From contig AP024866.1 in NCBI GenBank assembly GCA_024346835.1, positions 806,001-870,000 on the forward strand: a stretch of 64,000 bases of DNA, given 5' to 3'. Position numbers and translations under genes: made by a program. Source of the DNA: Vibrio comitans. GTDB lineage: Bacteria; Pseudomonadota; Gammaproteobacteria; Enterobacterales; Vibrionaceae. Numbering within the stretch: position 1 is the first letter of the stretch; every line of letters starts with the position of its first letter. Under the pieces are notes generated by a model, which was not told the DNA's origin, searched no databases, and worked only from the letters and a program-made list of their open reading frames with translations. This document shows, piece by piece, positions 56,979 through 64,000 of the stretch.

Positions 56979-57554
56979 ATGGAGCAATTGATAGAAGCAA
57001 ATCTACACCCAAAACAGATGCTAGAGAGGGTGGATGCGTTTGCTCAAAAGATAGCAGGGCTAGGTCAGGCGTTAGGATTAGATCTTAGCCAATTTCAAGC
57101 AGACCATATCGCCCTTAGAATCAATGACTCAAACCTAGCCAAACTCGCTCACAAAGCTTGGTCAGAACTGGGCGCGACTATCTCACAGGCGCAAATTAAC
57201 GGCAGACCTATCGTTGTGATTGCGTTTGATACACCTATCACAGCCGGTGCTTGGTCTATTGATTGCCTAGAATTGCCTTATCCTGCACCAGGTAAGATCT
57301 ATCCTTCTCAAGATTGGGAACATATCGAATTTGTGATTCCATCGGATAAAACTGATGCGCAAGACTACCTGCAAGATATCAAACTGCGGTTTCCAAGCTT
57401 TAACCTTGAAACAGGGATGAAGATGAAACTATCTAGCCCGAAGGGCGAAGGTGAGCGATTAGCCAATCCTACTATAGCGTTTAAGAAAGACGGTGTGTGC
57501 ATCAAATTGCACCCACATCCGCTAAAGAAAATCGTAGAATCAGAACAAGGATAA
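56979..57554 (+). CDS. yecM: YecM-family VOC protein
   Basis: The 191-residue protein has a VOC-like fold with metal-ligand positions in QADHIALRIND (about 42-50) and DWEHIEFVIP (about 110). YecM proteins are uncharacterised; a metal-dependent enzyme role has been proposed from structure. It is divergent from argS, as yecM is near argS in E. coli. The start has GGGAAT upstream. Confidence 0.85.
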   Translation: MEQLIEANLHPKQMLERVDAFAQKIAGLGQALGLDLSQFQADHIALRINDSNLAKLAHKAWSELGATISQAQINGRPIVVIAFDTPITAGAWSIDCLELPYPAPGKIYPSQDWEHIEFVIPSDKTDAQDYLQDIKLRFPSFNLETGMKMKLSSPKGEGERLANPTIAFKKDGVCIKLHPHPLKKIVESEQG

Positions 57555-57557
57555 ACA

Positions 57558-57583
57558 ATTGAGCCCCAGACGGGGCTCAGTTA
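57558..57583. terminator. Hairpin between yecM and purU
   Basis: TGAGCCCC / GGGGCTCA with an AGAC loop lies between the two convergent genes, with short A/T runs. Confidence 0.65.
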
Positions 57584-57590
57584 AAACAAG

Positions 57591-58424
57591 TTATAAGATA
57601 ACGGTCTTATTGCCGTATACAAACACGTGATCGTTCACCACTTTGTTTAAGGCCTTGCTCAGTACATTTTTCTCAACATCACGGCCCGCTTGCGCCATAT
57701 CTTGAGCGCTGAAGTTATGATCCACAGGGATCACGTCTTGCTTGATGATTGGGCCTTCATCCAAATCGTTAGTCACAAAGTGCGCCGTTGCGCCGATGAT
57801 CTTTACACCACGCTCATACGCTTGCTGGTATGGCTTAGCGCCAATAAAAGCAGGCAAGAAGCTGTGATGGATATTGATGATGCGATTGTGGTAATGCTCT
57901 ACAAAGCCAGGCGTCAGAATACGCATGTATTTGGCTAGCACTAGGTAATCAGCATCAAAACCGTCAATCGCTTCTTTCACCTTCACTTCATGCTCTTCAC
58001 GGTTTAGCCCTACATGGCTAACGTGACGAAATGGAATATCGAATTTCTCAACCAGTGGTTGCAAGATGTCATAGTTGCTAACCACTGCAGTGATCTCAAC
58101 ATTTAGGCTGCCATCAAAGGTTTTCATCAAAATATCGCCCAAACAGTGCGATTCTTTGGTGACTAAGACCACAACCTTTTTCTTGCTTGAATCCACCAGT
58201 TTCTTGCTAGCGTTTTTAGGCAATGCAAATTCTAAGTCTTCCACAAATACAGAATCGTTGAAGTTACCCTCAAGCTCAGTACGCATGAAGAAGTGACCAC
58301 TGGTGTTGTCTACAAATTCGTTATTGTGGATGATATTCAGCTGATGCTTGTAACAGATATTGGTGATCTTCGCGATCAGTCCAGGCTCGTCAGAACAATG
58401 GGTGAGGAGGGTCTTTCTTTCCAT
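57591..58424 (-). CDS. purU: Formyltetrahydrofolate deformylase
   Basis: PurU hydrolyses 10-formyl-THF to THF and formate, supplying formate to PurT and balancing the one-carbon pool. The 277 residues comprise an ACT domain at about 1-80 (LTHCSDEPGLIAKITNICYKH) and a formyltransferase-like domain with NIHHSFLPAFIGAKPY and the catalytic Asp in TNDLDEGPII. It is regulated by Met/Gly in E. coli through the ACT domain. Confidence 0.95.
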   Translation of the reverse strand: MERKTLLTHCSDEPGLIAKITNICYKHQLNIIHNNEFVDNTSGHFFMRTELEGNFNDSVFVEDLEFALPKNASKKLVDSSKKKVVVLVTKESHCLGDILMKTFDGSLNVEITAVVSNYDILQPLVEKFDIPFRHVSHVGLNREEHEVKVKEAIDGFDADYLVLAKYMRILTPGFVEHYHNRIINIHHSFLPAFIGAKPYQQAYERGVKIIGATAHFVTNDLDEGPIIKQDVIPVDHNFSAQDMAQAGRDVEKNVLSKALNKVVNDHVFVYGNKTVIL

Positions 58425-58597
58425 GATGACTCTTTAGTAAAAATGTTGAAAATAGGTCTGCTTCGACATTATCCAATTTTTTACCTGCTTGCAAATTCAA
58501 CGATGGGTTAAATAGCTAAGCTTTCTCCGGTCACAGTCGCACCAGCAGGAAAAAGCTGACATAATTATTTTCACTCTCAATCAACAAGGCACCTTTT

Positions 58598-60535
58598 GTG
58601 AATATCAGTACCGTTTTTTCTGCCGATGGCGCATTAGGTAAAGCGATCTCTGGCTTTCAGCCGCGTGATGAGCAAACTATGATGGCAGAAAGTGTCTATC
58701 AAGCTATTCAAGAGCAAACTCAATTAGTAGTTGAAGCGGGAACAGGTACTGGGAAAACCTTTGCCTACCTTGCACCTGCATTGTTAAGTGGCAAGAAAAC
58801 CATAGTCTCAACGGGTTCGAAAAACCTACAAGAACAGCTATTTCACCGTGATCTACCGTTAATGAAAGAGGCGCTGGGTTTTACTGGGCGCATTGCCCTT
58901 TTAAAAGGGCGGGCCAATTACTTGTGTCTTGACCGCTTGAGCCGCCAGATTGTAGAGAGTCATGGTCATCATTCTGACCCACAACTGCTGACGCAATTAG
59001 TTAAGGTTCGCTCTTGGTCCTCATCGACGAAAAGTGGCGATCTTGGTGAATGTGAGGACCTTGCCGAAGACAGTCGTATTATTCCAGATATTACGTCTAG
59101 CAATGAAAACTGTTTAGGCAAGGAGTGCCCGAGTTTTGGCGACTGCTTTGTGTTTAAGGCGCGAAATAAGGCGCTAGAAGCCGATCTTGTGGTGGTTAAC
59201 CATCACCTATTTCTGGCTGATATGGCGGTAAAAGAAACCGGGTTTGGTGAGCTGTTGCCTGAAGCTGAAGTATTCGTATTCGATGAAGCGCACCAGATCC
59301 CAGACATTGCTAGCCAATATTTTGGTCAGTCTATTAGCTCTAAGCAGATTGCTGATTTAGCCAAAGACATAGAAATAGGCTATCGCACTGAAGCGAAAGA
59401 CATGCGTCAACTACAAAAGGTAGCCGATAAGTTGGTGAGTTCGGCTTCCGAGATGCGGATATCTCTGGGCGAACCAGGCTTTCGTGGTAATTGGCGTGAT
59501 GCGCTGAAAAATCAAAAACTGCAACGAGAGATGGAACGATTGCAAGATGCTCTGCAGTTGTGTCGTGATGTCCTCAAAATGGCGTTGGGCCGCAGTCAAC
59601 TTTTGGATGCCGCTTTTGACAGAGTCACTCAGATCCAAAACCGCTTAACGAGAGTGTGCGATACCTCGATTATGGGGTATTCCTACTGGTTCGAATGCAC
59701 GCCAAGACACTTCTCATTGAATATTACGCCCCTGTCGGTCGCCAATAAATTTCAAGAGCAAGTGGATGCAAATGGTGGAAGTTGGGTGTTTACTTCGGCG
59801 ACATTGTCGGTATCTGGCGACTTTCAGTACTTTACCTCCCGTTTGGGATTGAAGGCGAAAAAGAGCTTGGCCTTGAGCAGTCCATTCGATTATCAATCGC
59901 AAGCAAGGCTGTGTGTACCTCGCTATTTACCTGAACCAAACAGCCCTCAAATGGCGCAAAAGTTGGTGTCTATGTTGACGCCTGTTATTGAGACCAATAA
60001 AGGCCGTTGTTTTTTCTTGTGCACCTCGCATGCCATGATGAAAGATCTCACCGAACGCTTTAGACAAAGGCTAGACTTGCCAGTGCTGATGCAAGGCGAA
60101 AGCAGCAAGCAAGCACTGCTAAAAGAGTTTACCGAACTTGGTGATGCCTTACTGGTAGCCACTGGAGCATTTTGGGAAGGGATAGATGTTAGAGGTGACG
60201 CGTTAAGCTGTGTTATTATCGACAAATTGCCGTTTACCGCCCCTGATGACCCGCTATTAAAGGCGCGCATTGAGGATTGTAAACTGAACGGCGGCGAACC
60301 TTTTTATGAGGTGCAACTCCCTGATGCTGTTATTGCATTGAAGCAAGGGGTGGGGCGCTTGATTCGCGATAAAAGCGATAGAGGGGCATTGATTATCTGC
60401 GATAATCGTCTGGTAACACGCGATTATGGCAAGATGTTTTTGTCCAGTCTGCCACCGATACCACGCACTCGTAGCGTTTCGAACATTATAAATTTCCTAC
60501 AGCCTTCGACCGATGTAGTGATCGAGGCTGAATAG
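58598..60535 (+). CDS. yoaA: DinG-family ATP-dependent DNA helicase, YoaA
   Basis: The 645-residue XPD/DinG-like superfamily 2 helicase has Walker A EAGTGTGK (47-54), DEAH (229-232) and four cysteines (110, 172, 177, 183) that fit the Fe-S cluster of this family. The length and the neighbours tsaB, slp and fadD identify YoaA rather than DinG. YoaA works with the HolC clamp-loader subunit at stalled forks in E. coli. The start is a GTG. Confidence 0.93.
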   Translation: MNISTVFSADGALGKAISGFQPRDEQTMMAESVYQAIQEQTQLVVEAGTGTGKTFAYLAPALLSGKKTIVSTGSKNLQEQLFHRDLPLMKEALGFTGRIALLKGRANYLCLDRLSRQIVESHGHHSDPQLLTQLVKVRSWSSSTKSGDLGECEDLAEDSRIIPDITSSNENCLGKECPSFGDCFVFKARNKALEADLVVVNHHLFLADMAVKETGFGELLPEAEVFVFDEAHQIPDIASQYFGQSISSKQIADLAKDIEIGYRTEAKDMRQLQKVADKLVSSASEMRISLGEPGFRGNWRDALKNQKLQREMERLQDALQLCRDVLKMALGRSQLLDAAFDRVTQIQNRLTRVCDTSIMGYSYWFECTPRHFSLNITPLSVANKFQEQVDANGGSWVFTSATLSVSGDFQYFTSRLGLKAKKSLALSSPFDYQSQARLCVPRYLPEPNSPQMAQKLVSMLTPVIETNKGRCFFLCTSHAMMKDLTERFRQRLDLPVLMQGESSKQALLKEFTELGDALLVATGAFWEGIDVRGDALSCVIIDKLPFTAPDDPLLKARIEDCKLNGGEPFYEVQLPDAVIALKQGVGRLIRDKSDRGALIICDNRLVTRDYGKMFLSSLPPIPRTRSVSNIINFLQPSTDVVIEAE

Positions 60536-60558
60536 TACAGCGAATAACTGAGTAATAG

Positions 60559-61260
60559 ATGAAAGCAAAAATTCTAGCACTAGATACTTCAACCGAATTT
60601 TGCTCTGCAGCCATAATGGTTGACGGAGAGGTGTTATCTAAAGGTGAGGTTGCTCCTCGTGAACACACAACCAAGATTTTACCTATGGTGGATCAACTGT
60701 TGGTTGATGCGGGTTTGAAACTTGGCGATTTGGATGCTCTTGCCTACGGCCAAGGTCCAGGCAGTTTTACTGGTGTTAGAATTGGCATTGGTATTGCTCA
60801 AGGTTTAGCCTTTGGCGCAGATCTACCTATGGTGGGGGTTTCTACCCTGCAAGCTATGGCACAGGGCGCGTATCGTACGACCCAAGCAAACAACGTGGTT
60901 GCTGCGATCGATGCTCGTATGAGCGAGGTGTACTGGGGTCGTTTTAGTCGTATGGACTCAGGCATTTGGCAGGTTGAAGATGAGGAATGTGTTATTCCAC
61001 CATCTGAGCTTGTTGAGCAAACAGCCGAAAGCGACTTAGTATGGGCTCAAGTGGGTACTGGTTGGGAAGCGTATGCTGAAGAGTTAAAGCAGCTTAATCT
61101 CAAGCGCACTGACAGTGGTCTGCTGTACCCTGAGTCGCAAGATATTGTCGTTTTGGCTCAGCATGAGCTTGCCAATGGTAATCAAGTCGGTGCGGAACAA
61201 GCATCACCTGTTTATCTGCGTGATAAGGTGGCGTGGAAAAAGCTTCCAGGACGAGAGTAA
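60559..61260 (+). CDS. tsaB: TsaB, t6A biosynthesis protein
   Basis: The 233-residue ASKHA-fold protein ([14 protein letters not shown], then [23 protein letters not shown]) is the TsaD partner. With TsaC, D and E it makes threonylcarbamoyladenosine in tRNAs that read ANN codons. It has no own catalytic site. It follows yoaA closely. Confidence 0.95.
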   Translation: MKAKILALDTSTEFCSAAIMVDGEVLSKGEVAPREHTTKILPMVDQLLVDAGLKLGDLDALAYGQGPGSFTGVRIGIGIAQGLAFGADLPMVGVSTLQAMAQGAYRTTQANNVVAAIDARMSEVYWGRFSRMDSGIWQVEDEECVIPPSELVEQTAESDLVWAQVGTGWEAYAEELKQLNLKRTDSGLLYPESQDIVVLAQHELANGNQVGAEQASPVYLRDKVAWKKLPGRE

Positions 61261-61286
61261 TTAGATAAGTTGTACATGGAGGCTGT

Positions 61287-61832
61287 ATGTATCGAGTATT
61301 CATCGCTCTAGTATTGGGCTTAGTCTTAGTGGGCTGTAGCTCTTTACCTGATTCGCTTGTTTCAAGTAACGAAAAGATAGTCACCGACTATGGAGATTGG
61401 GTAAATAGTGCACCCGAAGCGGTCTCCGAAGTACGACTTGGCGGAGTGATTGCCGAGATCACTAACCTCAAGGAGAAAACGCGCCTTGAGATAGTGAATC
61501 TTCCGATAGCTAAAGATGGCAAACCAGACATTAATGTAGAACCAGAGGGGCGCTTTGTTGCCTACGTTGATGGCTTTATTGACCCAGTAACTTTCTCTAA
61601 AGGGCGTTTGATCTCTGTACTAGGAAATCCTGATGGCAATGAGACAGGCAAAGTAGGGGAATATGAGTACCGATTCCCTGTACTCAATGCCAATGGCTAT
61701 CACCTATGGCAAATAAAAGAAACACTGATCGTACATGATGAACCGCTGAGTATGTTCCCTTGTCGCTCGCTGTACTGTCGAGAAGTTCGTTATGGACCTA
61801 CTACAGGGCACGTAGTGCAGAGTGTTGAATAA
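61287..61832 (+). CDS. Slp-family outer-membrane lipoprotein
   Basis: The 181-residue lipoprotein has lipobox LVGC (Cys17) and the Slp/YeaY pattern RLGGVIAEITNLKEKTRLEIVNLP, ending in SMFPCRSLYCREVRYGPT. Slp proteins are stress-related lipoproteins of unclear function. The place between tsaB and fadD matches yeaY. Confidence 0.85.
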   Translation: MYRVFIALVLGLVLVGCSSLPDSLVSSNEKIVTDYGDWVNSAPEAVSEVRLGGVIAEITNLKEKTRLEIVNLPIAKDGKPDINVEPEGRFVAYVDGFIDPVTFSKGRLISVLGNPDGNETGKVGEYEYRFPVLNANGYHLWQIKETLIVHDEPLSMFPCRSLYCREVRYGPTTGHVVQSVE

Positions 61833-61834
61833 CG

Positions 61835-62683
61835 GTGTTATCAGAACGCACCTTCGAGGTTAGTGACTACTTGCTATCGGCTTTGTGCCATGAAACACAA
61901 AGCCCCTCTAGTTGTATTCTACTGCTGCATGGCTGGCTAGATAATGCAGCATCATTTACTCCCCTGATGGAAGAATTGCGCTCGCAGCATCCTGATATTC
62001 AGCTCATCGCGTTAGACCTCCCTGGACACGGTTATAGCTCCCACTCGCGCAGTGGCTACTATCCCTTTCATGACTATATTGATTCCCTTCATCAAGTTAT
62101 TAACCAAATTAAGAAAGAGCTCGATTGCCCGCTCACTTTAGTGGGGCATTCAATGGGTGCGCTTGTCGCAAGTTGCTACTCTGCGGCTTTCCCTGAGAAT
62201 GTCGATCATTTGGTTCAAATAGAAGGCTATGGCCCAATTTATGAATCGCCACAAAACAGCTTAGATCGATTGAGAAAGGGTGTGCTAAGTCGGCAAAGAG
62301 TGAGTAAAAAACCGCCTCGTTTCTTTGAGAGTTTTGATGAAATGGTGGCACTGCGAGCTAAGCGCTATGTTTTAAACGCCAATGAGATTACGTCGCTGGT
62401 GGAGCGAGATTCTGAGCAAACAGAGCATGGTTGGCGTTGGCGACACGACAAAAAACTGAAGGCTGAATCACTGTATCGAATGACAGAAGCGCAAGCTAAA
62501 CAGGTTATTGATGCACTTCCTAAGTCAAATCTACTCATTTTGGGTGATGCGGGTTTTACCCATTTGAGCTCAATTTGCCCCCCAACTACGCAAATATTAC
62601 ACATTAAGGGTGGCCATCATTGCCACTTAACCTGTCCTAGGTCTATTTCTGAGGCAATAATTGCTCTAATTTTGTTCGGTTAG
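61835..62683 (+). CDS. Alpha/beta hydrolase, substrate unknown
   Basis: The 282-residue protein has LLLHGWLDNAASF (oxyanion loop), the nucleophile elbow GHSMGA, and the C-terminal GGHHCHL histidine. It starts with a GTG two bases after the slp stop, without a clear own ribosome binding site, so it is probably coupled to slp. The sequence is of the general esterase/lipase type; substrate is unknown. Confidence 0.82.
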   Translation: MLSERTFEVSDYLLSALCHETQSPSSCILLLHGWLDNAASFTPLMEELRSQHPDIQLIALDLPGHGYSSHSRSGYYPFHDYIDSLHQVINQIKKELDCPLTLVGHSMGALVASCYSAAFPENVDHLVQIEGYGPIYESPQNSLDRLRKGVLSRQRVSKKPPRFFESFDEMVALRAKRYVLNANEITSLVERDSEQTEHGWRWRHDKKLKAESLYRMTEAQAKQVIDALPKSNLLILGDAGFTHLSSICPPTTQILHIKGGHHCHLTCPRSISEAIIALILFG

Positions 62684-62703
62684 TGTGCTTTTGTGAACAC
62701 CAT

Positions 62704-62737
62704 TTGAACGCATTTCAATTTTACAGCTATCCTGTAA
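62704..62737. promoter_or_regulatory. Two palindromes upstream of fadD
   Basis: TTGAA-N5-TTCAA (62704-62718) and TTACAG-N5-CTGTAA (62721-62737) are perfect and adjacent. They lie about 80-110 bp before fadD. I cannot match them to a known regulator such as FadR. Confidence 0.4.
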
Positions 62738-62813
62738 TGGAATCGCAATAAAACAAAGAAATTCAACCTGATAGTCGTATATAATGCGTTGCTATTTTTT
62801 CAGGAGTATTAAC

Positions 62814-64000
62814 GTGAATAAACCTTGGCTCTCTCGATATCCTTCTGATGTACCAGAGATGATCGATCCAGATACCTACCCATCTTTGGTCGAGATGTTT
62901 GAAAACAGCGTTTTAAGATTCGCTGACCAACCGGCTTTCCTCAATATGGGGTCGGTGATGACATATCGTAAATTAGAAGAAAGAAGTCGTGCATTTGCTG
63001 CGTATCTGCAAAATGAATTAAAGCTGAAGAAAGGTGACCGAGTTGCCATCATGATGCCAAACCTACTGCAATATCCAATTGCATTGTTTGGTGTGCTTCG
63101 TGCCGGATGTATCGCAGTGAATGTTAACCCACTCTACACTCCGCGCGAGCTAGAACATCAGCTTAACGATGCCGAAGTAGAAACCATTGTTATTGTTTCT
63201 AACTTTGCGAACACGCTTGAGCAAATCGTTGACAATACTTCTGTGAAAAACGTGGTATTAACGAGCCTAGGACAAATGCTACCGACAGCGAAAGGTACCG
63301 TTGTCGACTTTGTCGTGAAGTACGTGAAAGGCATGGTGCCAAAATACGATCTTCCAGGTGCTATCTCATTCAAAAAAGCCCTGCAGAAAGGCCGTCGCCT
63401 TCAATATGTGAAGCCATTTATGAGTGGTGAAGATATTGCTTTCTTGCAATATACCGGTGGTACGACGGGCGTAGCAAAAGGTGCGGTTCTGACGCATCGC
63501 AATATGGTTGCCAATGTACTGCAAGCAAAAGGGGCGTATGCCGCTAAGCTAGAAGAGGGCAAAGAGTTAGTCGTGACGGCTCTGCCGCTTTATCACATCT
63601 TTGCTTTAACAGTGAACGGGTTACTGTTCTTAGAGCTTGGTGCTAACAACTTATTGATCACCAACCCTCGTGATATTCCAACCTTTATCAAAGAGCTGAA
63701 GAAGGTACCGTTTACCGCCATCACTGGGGTAAATACCTTGTTCAATGCCCTAGTAAACAATGAAGACTTCCACGAACTGAATTTCAGTCGTATGAAGCTT
63801 GCTGTTGGTGGTGGTATGGCTGTTCAACAAGCGGTAGCTGACAAGTGGAAAAAGACCACAGGTGTCTTTTTGCTTGAAGGTTATGGTTTGACCGAATGTT
63901 CTCCACTGGTATCGGGCTGTCCACACGACATGACCGATTACAACGGCGCTATCGGTTTGCCAGTCCCTTCGACCGAAGTTCGTATTGTTAACGATGATGG
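62814..64000 (+). CDS. fadD: Long-chain-fatty-acid--CoA ligase, 3' end beyond the window
   Basis: The first about 395 residues are present. The frame starts with a GTG, preceded by AGGAG eight bases upstream. [19 protein letters not shown] is the usual FadD start, and [16 protein letters not shown] is the AMP-binding P-loop motif (about 215-230). [17 protein letters not shown] and GYGLTECSP follow. It activates fatty acids to acyl-CoA at the membrane. The sequence is truncated by the window edge at 64000 (family length about 560). Confidence 0.96.
   Translation, partial: MNKPWLSRYPSDVPEMIDPDTYPSLVEMFENSVLRFADQPAFLNMGSVMTYRKLEERSRAFAAYLQNELKLKKGDRVAIMMPNLLQYPIALFGVLRAGCIAVNVNPLYTPRELEHQLNDAEVETIVIVSNFANTLEQIVDNTSVKNVVLTSLGQMLPTAKGTVVDFVVKYVKGMVPKYDLPGAISFKKALQKGRRLQYVKPFMSGEDIAFLQYTGGTTGVAKGAVLTHRNMVANVLQAKGAYAAKLEEGKELVVTALPLYHIFALTVNGLLFLELGANNLLITNPRDIPTFIKELKKVPFTAITGVNTLFNALVNNEDFHELNFSRMKLAVGGGMAVQQAVADKWKKTTGVFLLEGYGLTECSPLVSGCPHDMTDYNGAIGLPVPSTEVRIVNDD

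Noticed and set aside
1..64000. CRISPR arrays, tRNA or rRNA genes, prophage or transposase genes
   Set aside because: None recognised: no regularly spaced repeats, no tRNA-like cloverleaf noticed by eye, no integrase or transposase frame. A tRNA scan would settle the tRNA point.

Overview
The window reads as chromosomal DNA of a marine gammaproteobacterium of the family Vibrionaceae, most likely a Vibrio. The evidence is Vibrio-like gene content and order: nagE facing nagBAC, fur/fldA/ybfF facing seqA-pgm, gltA facing sdhCDAB-sucABCD, znuA facing znuCB, feoABC, and yoaA-tsaB-slp-hydrolase-fadD. Moderate GC and many short Vibrio-type families (DUF2788, DUF5062, cysteine-free FeoC) agree. The species cannot be fixed from the sequence alone. 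Most of the window is core genome. I saw no rRNA, tRNA, CRISPR array, prophage or transposase gene.

Layout. 1-7.0 kb: the edge of an unrecognised membrane protein gene, a Kef-type antiporter, and the GlcNAc module nagC-nagA-nagB facing nagE across a compact control region. 7.1-14.1 kb: glnS, a lone type IV pilin-like gene directly behind fur, fldA, a DUF2788 protein, ybfF, seqA and pgm. 14.2-15.7 kb: two copies of a short inverted-repeat element in opposite orientation around a DUF1853 gene and a 34-residue membrane protein gene. 15.7-16.5 kb: the Nif3/YbgI protein.

16.5-26.8 kb is the main accessory region, a beta-1,3-glucan (laminarin-type) utilisation locus. It holds a LacI-family regulator, a lipoprotein made of four tandem carbohydrate-binding-like modules, a GH17 lipoprotein, a GH16 enzyme with a GlyGly-CTERM-like sorting tail, a second GH16 lipoprotein with a C-terminal binding module, and a LamB-type porin. 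Five near-identical 14-bp palindromes (consensus TGTAAsCGsTTACA) lie in front of three of these genes, and a CRP-like site adjoins one of them. The simplest model is that the glucan is captured and cut at the cell surface, oligosaccharides enter through the porin, and the LacI protein derepresses the locus. No inner-membrane transporter, TonB-dependent receptor or exo-glucosidase is encoded here.

27-41.3 kb: gltA, the sdh-suc TCA-cycle operons, a cruciform-like palindromic element, and znuBC/znuA around a Zur-like box. 41.4-47.4 kb: feoABC behind a Fur-like box, then a HIT protein and an EamA transporter under a well-preserved FMN riboswitch (so the transporter probably carries riboflavin), then an NSS-family sodium symporter. 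47.8-54.8 kb: LysR/MATE divergent pair, DUF5062, a weakly supported small ORF, an exported family II pyrophosphatase-like protein, an exported DUF1254/DUF1214 protein and an acyltransferase. 55-64 kb: argS, yecM, purU, yoaA, tsaB, an Slp lipoprotein, an alpha/beta hydrolase and the 5' two thirds of fadD, cut by the window edge.
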